Of a stretch of DNA of 64,000 nt, positions 14,486 to 23,525 are shown one piece after another (position 1 is the first letter of the stretch; each line of letters begins with the position of its first letter). The notes beneath the pieces are model-generated. The model did no database searches, was not told the origin of the DNA, and saw only the letters and a list, made by a program, of their open reading frames with translations. Made by a program: the position numbers and the translations under genes. The DNA comes from Parabacteroides distasonis. GTDB lineage: Bacteria > Bacteroidota > Bacteroidia > Bacteroidales > Tannerellaceae. The stretch is from NCBI GenBank assembly GCA_021531385.1, contig JAFBIR010000001.1:248001-312000 (forward strand). Reading direction: 5' to 3'.

Positions 14486-17400
14486 TTCTTACCTCCTTTC
14501 TGATCCTCTGCTTTTTTCTCCTCCAAATGCTGCTGACGCTCTTCGGTAGCTACCACATACTCCTCTTGGATCTGCCAGTCGTGCGAATGCTCGAACTGCA
14601 TGGGGCGCAGACGCTCCTGCAAATATTGGAAGACGATGAAGAGGCAGGGCACGATGAAGAGCAAAGCCAACGTACCGATAATCATACCGCCGACCGCACC
14701 GGTTCCCAAAGAGCGGTTACCATTCGCACCTACGCCATTGGCCACCACCAAGGGGAACAAACCGAAGATCATCGTGAGGGCGGTCATCAAGATCGGACGC
14801 AGACGGGCTTTCGCCGCACTGACCGCCGCACCTACCAAGCCCATGCCCGACTTACGACGCTCCACGGCATACTCCGTCAAGAGGATGGCAGTCTTCGCCA
14901 ACAGACCGATCAACATAATCAAACCGGTCTGCAAATAGATGTTGTTCTCCAGACCTAACAGCTTTGAGAAGAGGAAGCTACCCATCAAACCCACCGGCAC
15001 CGCCAAGATGACCGCAAAGGGGATCAAGAAGCTCTCGTAGAGCGCAGACAGGATCAAATAGATCATCAAGATACAGATACCGAAGATGATCGCCGTCGTA
15101 CCGCTCTCTTGGTTCTCCTCACGGGTGATACCACCGAAGTCGTAGCCATAGCCCTTCGGCAAGGACACCTCGGCCGTCTCCTTCACCGCACGCAAGGCAT
15201 CGCCGGTACTATATCCATCCGCCGGCATGACGCTCAAGGCAATGGAGTTGTACATGTTGAAACGGCTCAAGGTCTCCGCGCCATAGACACGGGTCAGCTT
15301 CACAAACTGACTGAGCGGAGCCATCTGCCCATCGCTCATGCGCACGAACGCATTGTCGAGCGACTCCTCGTCGAGACGGTATTTCGGATCAGACTGGATC
15401 ATCACCTTATAGATCTTCGAGAAACGGTTGAAATCCGACACATATTGACCACCATAATAGCCGGAGAGCGTCGCCAACACCTCTTTCGGAGAGATGCCTG
15501 CCCGTTTACATTGCGCGGCATCCACATCCACCATCCACTGCGGATAGTTGATCGCGAAGGAGGAGTAGGCACGCTTAACCTCCGGCCGCTGGTTCAACTG
15601 TGCGATGTATTGCTGTGTATAAGTATAGAACTGGGTGAAATCGCCACCGGTCTTATCCTGCAGGTTCACGTCCAAGGCATTACCCGTACCATAACCGGGG
15701 ATCATACCGGGAGACATAGCGAAGACGACCGCATCCTTCACATCGGCCGTGCGGGCATAAACCTGCGCGATCACGGCGTTCACCTGATCCTCCTTGGCCG
15801 TACGCTCGTCCCAGTCCTTCAAACGGAGAATGAACATACCGGCAGAATTGCCCTGACCACTGATCAAGCCATAGCCTGCCGTACGAGAGATGAAACGCAA
15901 CTGCGGGATGCCCTTCAGCCGCTCGTTCATCTGATCCAAGATCTTGTTGGTAGTCGCCAAAGAGCAACCGGCGGGTGTCGTGACATCCACCAAGATCACA
16001 CCCTGATCCTCCTCGGGCACCAAGCTGGTCTTCGTGCTGTTCATCAAGAAGACCAACAGCACGATAGAGGCAACCAACAAGCTCCAGGTCAGCCAACGAT
16101 GGTCGATAAAGAACAGCACACCGTTCTTATACTTCTCGATGATCTTCGAGAAAGCGGCATTGAAGGCCTTACGGAAGCGGGCAGCGAAATTGTCTTTCTC
16201 CGTGCCATCCTCATTGATGTAGGGACGCAGCAGGATGGCGCACAACGCCGGGCTCAACGTCAAGGCGTTGATCGCCGAGATACCGACAGCCACCGCCATG
16301 GTCAAACCAAACTGGGTATAGAAGGTACCCGACGTACCACTCATGAAAGAGACCGGGATGAAGACCGCCATGAAGACCAACGAAGAGGTGATCACGGCAT
16401 TCGAGATACCCTTCATGGCGTCGATACTGGCCATGTAGGAGGACTTATAGCCCACATCAAAACGGGCCTGCACCGCCTCCACCACGACGATCGCATCATC
16501 CACCACCGTACCGATCACCAACACCAAGGCGGACAGGGTGATCAGGTTCAAGCTGAAACCGGCTACCGACATGAAGGCGAAGGTACCGACCAACGACACC
16601 ACGATGCCCACCAACGGAATCAACGTAGAGCGCAGATCCTGCAAGAAGACATACACCACGAGGATCACCAGGAAGATCGCCTCCAAGAGGGTCTTGATCA
16701 CCTCATGGATCGAGGCATAGAGGAAGTCGTCGGACGACATGACCTGACGCAGCTCCACACCCTTCGGTAAATCCTTGCGCGCCTCCTCCAAGAAGGCATC
16801 AATCTGGGCGTTCACCTCCGTCGCGTTGGAGCCGGCCGTCTGGAACACCATGCAGGAGACAGAGGGATGCTGATCCAACATACCGACATAGGCATAGCTC
16901 TCACGGCCCAGCTCGATCTCGGCGATGTCTTTCAACTTCAACACCTCGCCATCAGCGGAACTACGGACCACGATCTCGCCGAACTCCTCCGGCAGGATGC
17001 GACGGCCCCGAAACTTCATCGCATATTGATAGGTCTCGTTGGCGTTCTCACCGAAAGAACCGGTCGCCGCCTCGATGTTCTGCTCAGCCAGCACGGCACT
17101 CACGTCAGAAGGGACCAAACCATATTGCGCCATGATGTCAGGCTTCAGCCAGACACGCATCGAATAGTCACCACCGAGCACCACCATCTCGCCCACACCC
17201 TGGAAACGCAGGATCTCCGGCTTCAGGTTGATACTGATATAGTTGGCCAAGAAGCCCTCATCGAAGCTATCGTCGGGACTTGACAGGGCAAACACCTGCA
17301 ACATACTGGTCTGACGCTTAATGGTGGTCACACCCACCTGCGTCACCTCTGCCGGCAGTTTGGCCGTGGCCGTAGCCACCTTATTCTGCACGTTCACCGC

Positions 17401-17712
17401 CGCCATATCGGGATCCGTGCCCTGCTTGAAATAGATCTGGATAGAGACGGCACCCGAGTTGCTGGCCGAGGAGGTCATATAGGTCATGTTCTCCACACCA
17501 TTGATCGCCTCCTCCAACGGAGCGATCACACTCTTCTGCAACGTCTCCGCGCTGGCACCGAAATAGGTCGTACGCACCATCACCGTAGGCGGTGCGATGT
17601 CCGGATATTGCTCCACCGGCAGCGAGAACAATCCAATCACACCCAAAATAATGATCGTGATAGAGATCACCGCCGAGAAAACCGGACGCTCAATAAATGT
17701 TCGTAGATTCAT
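14482..17712 (-). CDS. RND efflux transporter, HAE-1 family
   Basis: 1076 residues, the full AcrB-like size. The first helix (VFSAVISITIIILGVIGLFSL), the porter domain motif ARG-like 'PDIAPPTVMVRTTYFGAS', the proton-relay acidic pair in IGTVVDDAIVVVEAV, and the matching lysine in GLLAKTAILLTEYA are all intact. Twelve membrane helices are expected. The carboxyl end has an unusually hydrophilic tail of about 45 residues, rich in Glu and Lys. It exports hydrophobic or amphiphilic compounds from the inner membrane and periplasm using the proton gradient. It lies 39 bases after the adaptor gene and overlaps the outer-membrane factor by four. A 553-residue plus-strand frame inside it is a shadow. 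Confidence 0.96.
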   Translation of the reverse strand: MNLRTFIERPVFSAVISITIIILGVIGLFSLPVEQYPDIAPPTVMVRTTYFGASAETLQKSVIAPLEEAINGVENMTYMTSSASNSGAVSIQIYFKQGTDPDMAAVNVQNKVATATAKLPAEVTQVGVTTIKRQTSMLQVFALSSPDDSFDEGFLANYISINLKPEILRFQGVGEMVVLGGDYSMRVWLKPDIMAQYGLVPSDVSAVLAEQNIEAATGSFGENANETYQYAMKFRGRRILPEEFGEIVVRSSADGEVLKLKDIAEIELGRESYAYVGMLDQHPSVSCMVFQTAGSNATEVNAQIDAFLEEARKDLPKGVELRQVMSSDDFLYASIHEVIKTLLEAIFLVILVVYVFLQDLRSTLIPLVGIVVSLVGTFAFMSVAGFSLNLITLSALVLVIGTVVDDAIVVVEAVQARFDVGYKSSYMASIDAMKGISNAVITSSLVFMAVFIPVSFMSGTSGTFYTQFGLTMAVAVGISAINALTLSPALCAILLRPYINEDGTEKDNFAARFRKAFNAAFSKIIEKYKNGVLFFIDHRWLTWSLLVASIVLLVFLMNSTKTSLVPEEDQGVILVDVTTPAGCSLATTNKILDQMNERLKGIPQLRFISRTAGYGLISGQGNSAGMFILRLKDWDERTAKEDQVNAVIAQVYARTADVKDAVVFAMSPGMIPGYGTGNALDVNLQDKTGGDFTQFYTYTQQYIAQLNQRPEVKRAYSSFAINYPQWMVDVDAAQCKRAGISPKEVLATLSGYYGGQYVSDFNRFSKIYKVMIQSDPKYRLDEESLDNAFVRMSDGQMAPLSQFVKLTRVYGAETLSRFNMYNSIALSVMPADGYSTGDALRAVKETAEVSLPKGYGYDFGGITREENQESGTTAIIFGICILMIYLILSALYESFLIPFAVILAVPVGLMGSFLFSKLLGLENNIYLQTGLIMLIGLLAKTAILLTEYAVERRKSGMGLVGAAVSAAKARLRPILMTALTMIFGLFPLVVANGVGANGNRSLGTGAVGGMIIGTLALLFIVPCLFIVFQYLQERLRPMQFEHSHDWQIQEEYVVATEERQQHLEEKKAEDQKGGKK

Positions 17713-17751
17713 TGTTTACTTACGTTTCTTTGTTCGTTCTTGTCCCTCCGT

Positions 17752-18879
17752 TTATTCTTTCGCTTTGATCGGCATGCCCTCACGCAGCAAGCCTACGCCC
17801 TCAGCCACGATGCGATCGCCGCTCTGCAAGCCTTGCTCCACGATATACTCCTGGCCACCATCCACACGGGTTACCTTCACCGGGGAGGCACTGGCTTTCC
17901 CATCGACCACCTTATAGACATACGCTTGATCCTGCACCTCGAAAGCCGCCGCCTGTGGGATCACCAAGTAATCCTTCAGCGCACTGGTCAGCACCACGTT
18001 GCCCGATGTGCCACTCAGCAACAGCCCCTCCGGGTTGGGGAATACCGCACGCAAACTGGCCGTTCCTGTTGAGCGATCCACCACGCCACTGATGCTCTCC
18101 ACACGCCCCTTATGGGCATAGGCGCTTCCGTCATTCAGCAGCAAGGAGACCTCCGGCATCTGGCTGAGCACCTCCTCCTTCGAGCCATACTGGCACATCA
18201 ACCCCAGCAGCTGATTCTCCGTCAGGGAGAAATAGACATACATGTCTGAGTTATCCGACACGGTAGTCAGCGGCTGCGGCATGCCCGACGGGCTCACCAA
18301 GGCACCCACCCGATAGGGCAACGTGCCCACCACGCCATTGGCGGGACTCTTCACCTCTGTATAAGAATAGTTGTTACGTGCGTTCAGCTCCAATGCCTTG
18401 GCCTGCGCCAGACCAGCCTTCGCAGAGAGATAGGCATTCTCCGCCGTGCGAAGATCGAAGTCAGACACCACCTTCTTCTCGAAAAGCGCCTGCTTGCTCT
18501 CATAGGTCAGCTTCGCAGTGGCTAAACTCGCCTCCGCGGCAGCCACGTTCGCCACCGCCTGCTCCAAGGCTGCCCGGTAAGGCACCTGATCAATCACGAA
18601 GAGCAGTTGGCCGGCCTTCACCCGCTGGCCCTCGGTCACGCAGAGTTTCGTCAAATAACCAGCTACCTGGGGATAAATCGCAATGTCTTGTCGTCCACGG
18701 ATCGTCGCTGAGTAGGGAGTGTTCAGCACCTTGTCGGCAGCCGTCACCGTCAGCATGGCATATTCCGCCACCGCCTGCTCCGTCTGCGCCTCCTTGCAAC
18801 CACTCATCACACATGCCAGCGCACAACCGATCGCCATCGTCAACCGCATCGGTCGTCCGTTCAAATTTAGTTGTCTCAT
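17752..18879 (-). CDS. RND efflux periplasmic adaptor lipoprotein
   Basis: 375 residues with lipoprotein signal (CVMSGC). The membrane-fusion-protein layout is clear: a barrel-lipoyl half (IAIYPQVAGYLTKLCVTEGQRVKAGQLLFVID, read in parts), an alpha hairpin (AAEASLATAKLTYESKQALFEKKVVSDFDLRTAENAYLSAKAG), the second lipoyl half (YTEVKSPANGVVGTLPYRVGALV) and a beta-barrel with carboxyl membrane-proximal domain. It bridges transporter and duct. It is the first gene of the operon; its promoter region holds a perfect -7 element and a 12-bp palindrome, facing the divergent AraC-type gene. Confidence 0.95.
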   Translation of the reverse strand: MRQLNLNGRPMRLTMAIGCALACVMSGCKEAQTEQAVAEYAMLTVTAADKVLNTPYSATIRGRQDIAIYPQVAGYLTKLCVTEGQRVKAGQLLFVIDQVPYRAALEQAVANVAAAEASLATAKLTYESKQALFEKKVVSDFDLRTAENAYLSAKAGLAQAKALELNARNNYSYTEVKSPANGVVGTLPYRVGALVSPSGMPQPLTTVSDNSDMYVYFSLTENQLLGLMCQYGSKEEVLSQMPEVSLLLNDGSAYAHKGRVESISGVVDRSTGTASLRAVFPNPEGLLLSGTSGNVVLTSALKDYLVIPQAAAFEVQDQAYVYKVVDGKASASPVKVTRVDGGQEYIVEQGLQSGDRIVAEGVGLLREGMPIKAKE

Positions 18880-18915
18880 TCCTATGAAAAATTAGTTTAC
18901 CTATTAAAAACGACG

Positions 18916-18938
18916 CAAAGGTAGGCGCAAAATTTTGC
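18916..18938 (-). promoter_or_regulatory. Efflux operon -7 element and adjoining palindromic operator candidate
   Basis: TACCTTTG on the minus strand at 18923-18916 fits TAnnTTTG and is 37 bases before the adaptor start. Directly upstream, at 18927-18938, GCAAAATTTTGC is a perfect 12-bp palindrome placed where a bound protein would block or touch RNA polymerase. The adjacent regulator is the obvious candidate to bind here, though AraC proteins more often use direct repeats. Confidence 0.5.
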
Positions 18939-19010
18939 CTTGGAGAGGCACAGAATTAGCAGGTGTTGGCAAAAACAGGAACGACTCTTCGCACGAAAAA
19001 CAAAAAGAGG

Positions 19011-19018
19011 TACTTTTG
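19011..19018 (+). promoter_or_regulatory. -7 element for the AraC-type regulator
   Basis: TACTTTTG matches TAnnTTTG, 21 bases before the ATG at 19040; a TTCG at 18987-18990 stands 20 bases upstream, a near match to the -33 TTTG. Confidence 0.55.
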
Positions 19019-19039
19019 CGAACAATATTAGGAAAAACC

Positions 19040-19873
19040 ATGCAACAGTTTTGGCACATATCAGAAGAAGAACCTTTCGAGGTCAGTGAGCGCGCTTTCG
19101 CAGGCGAGAAAAACATATATATCCAGTCAGAAAACGCATTTATCTTCCTCTGCTTAGAGGGAGAGGCAAAGATAGAGGTAGATCTATGGCGCTACACGTT
19201 AGAGCCTAATTCCCAGTTGGTGCTCCTGCCCAACGCCGTCTTACAGGTACACCACGCATCACCCAATTTCAGGCTGCTCTGCATCGCCTGCCTTGGAGAG
19301 CTATTCCATGAGCTATCAAACTGTTTGGAGCCGCCCTTCTTCCGCTATATCAAAGAGAAACCTTGCGTACTCCTCGACGAGCGGGAAGTCGCGTTGATCA
19401 AGAGTGTCGCTCATCTGTTAGAGGATGTCAGTCAAGACCGCGAGAATCCTTATCGCCGTCAGATGGCCGCCAACCACATCCAGAATCTATTTTTCCATTT
19501 CTATAGCCGTACGCGCCAGTTCTTCCCCAACAACGACAGTAAATGGGTCAACCGCAAAGAGATGCTCTTCAAGGAGTTCTTGAGATTGGTATTACGCTAT
19601 TGCGCTACGGAGCGAGAGGTGACCTTCTATGCCAAAGCGCTCAACATCACCCCGCGCTACCTCTCCAACATCGTCCTCACCGTAGGTGGAGAGAGCACCA
19701 AGTCGATCATCGACCGCCATGCGATCACGGAGATCAAGCATCAGCTCAAGAACAGCCGGCTCAACATCCAGGAGATCTCCAACCGCATGCACTTCGCGGA
19801 TCAATCCTTCTTTGGTCGCTACTTCAAGAAACATACCGGGCTTTCCCCATCTCGTTATCGGAACGAGTATTAA
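19040..19873 (+). CDS. AraC-family transcriptional regulator
   Basis: 277 residues from the ATG at 19040; the frame continues upstream but without a better start and through the promoter. The amino part (about 1-165) is a cupin-like ligand or dimer domain (NIYIQSENAFIFLCLEGEAKIEV; LEPNSQLVLLPNAVLQV). The carboxyl 100 residues are the twin helix-turn-helix: VTFYAKALNITPRYLSNIV and LNIQEISNRMHFADQSFFGRYFKKHTGLSPSRYR. It is divergent from the RND operon with 160 bases between starts, so it is the likely local regulator, probably responding to a pump substrate (inference). Confidence 0.93.
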   Translation: MQQFWHISEEEPFEVSERAFAGEKNIYIQSENAFIFLCLEGEAKIEVDLWRYTLEPNSQLVLLPNAVLQVHHASPNFRLLCIACLGELFHELSNCLEPPFFRYIKEKPCVLLDEREVALIKSVAHLLEDVSQDRENPYRRQMAANHIQNLFFHFYSRTRQFFPNNDSKWVNRKEMLFKEFLRLVLRYCATEREVTFYAKALNITPRYLSNIVLTVGGESTKSIIDRHAITEIKHQLKNSRLNIQEISNRMHFADQSFFGRYFKKHTGLSPSRYRNEY

Positions 19874-19928
19874 TCCTTGTTCATCGGGAAAAAAGCGCAT
19901 TTCGTTTCTCTGCTGAGCGGAAACATTC

Positions 19929-19936
19929 TATTTTTG
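19929..19936 (+). promoter_or_regulatory. -7 element for the HD-MsrA gene
   Basis: TATTTTTG fits TAnnTTTG, 47 bases before the ATG at 19984, giving the fusion gene its own promoter after the AraC gene. Confidence 0.45.
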
Positions 19937-19983
19937 CAAAGCTGGAGCGACAAATTCGTCACCTCCGTAAATTCCTATTGATC

Positions 19984-20949
19984 ATGAACGACAACAGACC
20001 TGATAATAAACAGAAACAGCATCCTATTGATACGGCGCTACAAATCGCCACAAAAGCCCATGCCGGTCAGCTCGACAGAGATGGCTATCCGGCTATCCTG
20101 CACCCGATCACCGTTGGCTTGATGGGACATACCGATGAGGAGAAAATAGCGGGGTTCCTGCATGATGTCATCGAAGACAGCGACTACACCTTCGACGACC
20201 TGCTTCAAGCCGGCATACCGGTCGGGGTAGTTCATGCGCTCCGATGGCTCACCCACGAAAAGGGAACGCCCTATTTCGACTATGTGCAAGCGATTATCCA
20301 ATCCGGCAATCCCATTGCCTTGCAGGTGAAATACAACGACCTGCAACATAACTATGCCCGCGGAAAAGCCTATCCGGATCTGCAAAAGAAACATGGCAAA
20401 GCGTTGGAGATGGTGAAGGCGGCTATCGAGGAGTGCTCACAAATCAAGTTGTATCAGCCAGAGTCGGGTTACGCCACGGCTATTTTCGCCGGAGGCTGTT
20501 TCTGGGGCGTACAGCATGAGCTGGAAAAGATTACGGGAGTGAAGCAGACCTTGGTGGGCTACACCGGTGGGGAGGAGCGTTTCCCCTCCTACGCCGATGT
20601 GCGTGACCACAAGACCCACCATGTGGAGGCTGTCCTTGTCGAATATGACGATAGGCAGGTGAGTTACGAAACGCTCTGCAAGGTTTTCTTCGAGATACAT
20701 GATCCGGCGCAGACAGACGGGGTGGGCGATGATAGAGGGCCGCAATACCGCAGTTGCATCTTCTATCAAGATGAGCAGCAGCAACGCACGGCCCTTTCCG
20801 TGATCGCCCTCTTGCGTAGCAAAGGCTATGAGGTGAATACCCTCCTCCTGCCCGCCTCTCCCTTCTGGATCGGCGAGGAGTACCATCAAAAATACTACGC
20901 AAAGACAGGAGGCGAGCCCTATTGCCACATCCGGGCCAAGAAGTTTTAG
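19984..20949 (+). CDS. msrA: Fusion of a SpoT/MESH1-like HD hydrolase with methionine sulfoxide reductase A
   Basis: 321 residues from ATG 19984; the frame is open farther upstream but there overlaps the AraC gene. Residues about 13-150 are a small HD domain of the (p)ppGpp hydrolase/MESH1 type with the full residue set: R32, H40, H60-D61, E64-D65 and D119/N123 in VKYNDLQHN. Residues 163-321 are MsrA, with catalytic C172 in GGCFWG, the YTGG and HHVEAVLVEYD segments and a late cysteine in EPYCHIR. MsrA repairs oxidised methionine with thioredoxin. MESH1-type enzymes act on ppGpp or NADPH. The join is short and in frame, with no sign of assembly error. A hairpin follows the stop. Confidence 0.88.
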   Translation: MNDNRPDNKQKQHPIDTALQIATKAHAGQLDRDGYPAILHPITVGLMGHTDEEKIAGFLHDVIEDSDYTFDDLLQAGIPVGVVHALRWLTHEKGTPYFDYVQAIIQSGNPIALQVKYNDLQHNYARGKAYPDLQKKHGKALEMVKAAIEECSQIKLYQPESGYATAIFAGGCFWGVQHELEKITGVKQTLVGYTGGEERFPSYADVRDHKTHHVEAVLVEYDDRQVSYETLCKVFFEIHDPAQTDGVGDDRGPQYRSCIFYQDEQQQRTALSVIALLRSKGYEVNTLLLPASPFWIGEEYHQKYYAKTGGEPYCHIRAKKF

Positions 20950-20957
20950 CGTCACAC

Positions 20958-20980
20958 GCTCACCCTCCAAAAGGGTGAGC
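20958..20980. terminator. Hairpin between convergent genes
   Basis: GCTCACCCT pairs perfectly with AGGGTGAGC around a 5-base loop, between the msrA fusion and the end of nanM. T tracts are weak on both sides, so termination is likely but not certain. Confidence 0.6.
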
Positions 20981-20989
20981 CGTTTGGCT

Positions 20990-22270
20990 TTATCGCCTAA
21001 AAGGAGCTGGAACAACCGCACTCATATCCAATTGATTGACCTGTGGCGTGCGAATACCCGGTTTCAACTCACCGCAGATGACGGTTACCTGTTGATCGGT
21101 GATGACGGCACCCGCACCCGCCCGAGCAAAGGGTTCATGGTGCCCTAATTGATTCCACTGCTTGGTTTCGGTATCATACACCAACCCGTCGGTATTAAAA
21201 CGATACCATTCCACTGGGTGACGCAGGTATTGGGCAGCCTCCGCACGCAAGCTATCCAAGGTGGCTGTATCAGCGGCAGTCTCCGCCGCTTTCAAGCGTA
21301 ACGGACGATTGACCGCATCCGCAAACTTTTGGTAATTGACCCCTCCGAAATAGAGAATCTGATGATCACCCCACAAGAGCGCATTGCCTCCCGTCAAGGT
21401 GCGTGGACCCCCATCCTCCAATGAGGGCAGTTCACTCTCCGTGCGCCACATACGAGTGGATGTGTCGAAAGTAAGCAGCTCTGTGGGTAAAAGGGCATCT
21501 TGATTACCTTCGATCGGTTGGAATCCGCCCGCTAAATAGAGTTGTTGCGTTTCTCCATTACCCTTTGCGACCAAGACCGGTTGTACCCGACAGGTTCCTG
21601 GGAAATCGGGCAACGCCTCCCAAGCGAGGGCATTTTGCGTCAAATCGAGGTGGTAGAGGCTGCGGCAAGGTGCGCCATCGGCATTCCCTCCCGCCACGAA
21701 AAGCTGTCCATCAGCGTATGCGGCAGCCATATTGTCCATCGTCACGGGCAACGAGGGCAAGGTGTCGATCTCCAACACATCGCCTCCGGTTGATACAGCA
21801 AGGCGAATCACCTCCTTCATACTTCGATCCGCATTGTTACCACCGATGCAGATCACCCCCTCCGGCGTGCTCACGGCAGCACCATAGGCTACCGGCGTAG
21901 GTAGGTGACCTATCATTTTCCAGCCCTCCGAACCGAGCAGGAAGACTTCGTCGTAATAGCGTTTGGTTCCTCCCTCCGCTACCGGTTTATCCGGGAAGTT
22001 ACATCCTCCAGCCACGATCAGCGACCCATTGTGGGTCCCGGCAAAAGGGGCGGAGACACCTAATGCCTCACGCTGATCCACACCCGGCAGATCAGCCAAT
22101 TTTGTCCATGCAGTCATAGGTTCAACGATTTTTGAATACGGATTTACGGAATCAGGTAGTTGCGGTCGTGGCAATAGAGAGGTCTCGCGGAGCGAACGCA
22201 CTCCGCAAATCCATCCGCAAAGGAACAGACAGATCAGGATATAGTCCCTCCTCAACGCCATCCGCATCAA
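20990..22270 (-). CDS. nanM: Kelch-type sialic acid mutarotase (cyclically permuted family), NanM-like
   Basis: 426 residues with a signal peptide (YILICLFLCGWICGVRS). The mature protein has repeated Kelch blades, for example SLIVAGGCNFPDKP, GVICIGGNN, QLFVAGGNADG, LYLAGGF and ILYFGGVNYQKF. The NFPD-like and GG motifs fit the cyclically permuted mutarotase group, which includes periplasmic N-acetylneuraminate epimerase (alpha to beta anomer). It overlaps the transporter gene by four bases and is the last gene of the sialic acid operon. The beta anomer is the one formed for uptake or catabolism. The assignment rests on fold plus operon. Confidence 0.85.
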   Translation of the reverse strand: MMRMALRRDYILICLFLCGWICGVRSLRETSLLPRPQLPDSVNPYSKIVEPMTAWTKLADLPGVDQREALGVSAPFAGTHNGSLIVAGGCNFPDKPVAEGGTKRYYDEVFLLGSEGWKMIGHLPTPVAYGAAVSTPEGVICIGGNNADRSMKEVIRLAVSTGGDVLEIDTLPSLPVTMDNMAAAYADGQLFVAGGNADGAPCRSLYHLDLTQNALAWEALPDFPGTCRVQPVLVAKGNGETQQLYLAGGFQPIEGNQDALLPTELLTFDTSTRMWRTESELPSLEDGGPRTLTGGNALLWGDHQILYFGGVNYQKFADAVNRPLRLKAAETAADTATLDSLRAEAAQYLRHPVEWYRFNTDGLVYDTETKQWNQLGHHEPFARAGAGAVITDQQVTVICGELKPGIRTPQVNQLDMSAVVPAPFRR

Positions 22271-23517
22271 TCATCCAATTTATTATCCACCTTCGGACGG
22301 AGGAAGATGAGCTGGATCACCAGAGCGACCAGCACCACTCCGGCCAACATCGCAAAATCATGGCCCAAATTACCCGCATCGGTCGAACGACCCAAGAAGT
22401 CCGTAATGGCCGCTCCCGCGAAGACTCCGGTCATGTTCAGCAGGCCGTATGCCGTCGCCCGGTAACGGGGTGAGATGAATTGACAAAGAATCGGCATGTT
22501 GTTGGCATCGAAGATACCGAAGCCCAAGCCAAAGCAGAGACCGCCACCGACAATCATCGGGAAGGAATCCCCAAAGCCTAACAGCAGCAGGGCCGGGATG
22601 GTCAAAGCCAAACCGATCGCACCGGTATAGACACGCCCTCGCACGTTGCGCTGCACCCATTTGTCAGACAAGACACCGCCTATGATCACACCGCAGAAAG
22701 AAGCGAGGGCGATCGTGATGGTAGATAGCGGACCAGCCTGAGCCATGTCTAACGACAGGTTCTCAGAGAAGAGCGTCGGCAACCAGTTCTTAGTAGCCCA
22801 ACCCGGCAAACTCGGGGTGGTGAAATAGAGCAGGATGATCCAAAAAGCAAACGTATTGAAGATGACCCCCAACCCCTTGATCGCACCACGCACGGGATGC
22901 TCTTGCAGCGGCGGTGCGACAGTAGCCCGAAACGGTTGCTGTTCATTCTTCTTGTCATGCAGGAACAGGATCAAGACCAACGCATAGCCGATACCGATCA
23001 AACCGAAGGTGAAAAAGGCCTGTTCCCAACCATACCGACTGGCCACGGTAGCGCCGAAACCACCCAGGGCCTGTCCTAAATAAAGTCCGGTCATGTGGAT
23101 GCCCACAGCTAACGAACGTGTTTTTTCTTGATGGTAATCGGTGATGAGCGAAAGACCTGCGGGGATGTAAAGTGCCTCACTGACCCCCATCAACGCTCTC
23201 AGGTAATAGATCTGATTGAAATCGGTACAGAAACCCATCATCAGCGTGACGAATGACCATACAAACAGGCTACCGACGATCAGCCATTTACGGTTGACAC
23301 GGTCTGCGATCATTCCGGCCACGGGACTCATGAAGCCATAAATCCATAGGAAGATAGACATTAACCGACCAAAGTTGGCAGCAGATTCCAACTCAATAAT
23401 ATCGACCATCATGGCCGATTTCATCGTAGATAGCATTTGGCGATCCATGTAGTTGAGCAGGGCCACTACCCAAAGCAGCCCTACTACAACCCAAGGATAA
23501 TAAGTTTTATTCCTCAT
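22267..23517 (-). CDS. nanT: Major facilitator transporter, sialic acid uptake (NanT-like)
   Basis: 416 residues with twelve predicted membrane helices. It starts with YYPWVVVGLLWVVALLNYMDRQML and has the MFS loop motif GMIADRVNRKWLI, features of the anion:cation symporter / hexuronate-type subgroup. The Bacteroidales sialic acid clusters use an MFS protein of this kind as the inner-membrane permease. It lies between epimerase and mutarotase, nine bases after nanE and overlapping nanM by four. The substrate is inferred from the operon, not from transporter sequence alone. Confidence 0.85.
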   Translation of the reverse strand: MRNKTYYPWVVVGLLWVVALLNYMDRQMLSTMKSAMMVDIIELESAANFGRLMSIFLWIYGFMSPVAGMIADRVNRKWLIVGSLFVWSFVTLMMGFCTDFNQIYYLRALMGVSEALYIPAGLSLITDYHQEKTRSLAVGIHMTGLYLGQALGGFGATVASRYGWEQAFFTFGLIGIGYALVLILFLHDKKNEQQPFRATVAPPLQEHPVRGAIKGLGVIFNTFAFWIILLYFTTPSLPGWATKNWLPTLFSENLSLDMAQAGPLSTITIALASFCGVIIGGVLSDKWVQRNVRGRVYTGAIGLALTIPALLLLGFGDSFPMIVGGGLCFGLGFGIFDANNMPILCQFISPRYRATAYGLLNMTGVFAGAAITDFLGRSTDAGNLGHDFAMLAGVVLVALVIQLIFLRPKVDNKLDD

Positions 23518-23525
23518 TATTTCTA

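Noticed and set aside
15109-16770. 553-residue open frame on the plus strand inside the RND transporter gene
   Set aside because: It is antisense to a complete, motif-rich transporter; its Asp/His/Arg/Gln-rich composition is what the reverse of such codons gives.
19543-19983. Longer amino terminus for the HD-MsrA protein
   Set aside because: That part overlaps the AraC-type gene in another frame and has no family similarity; the HD domain starts right after the ATG at 19984.
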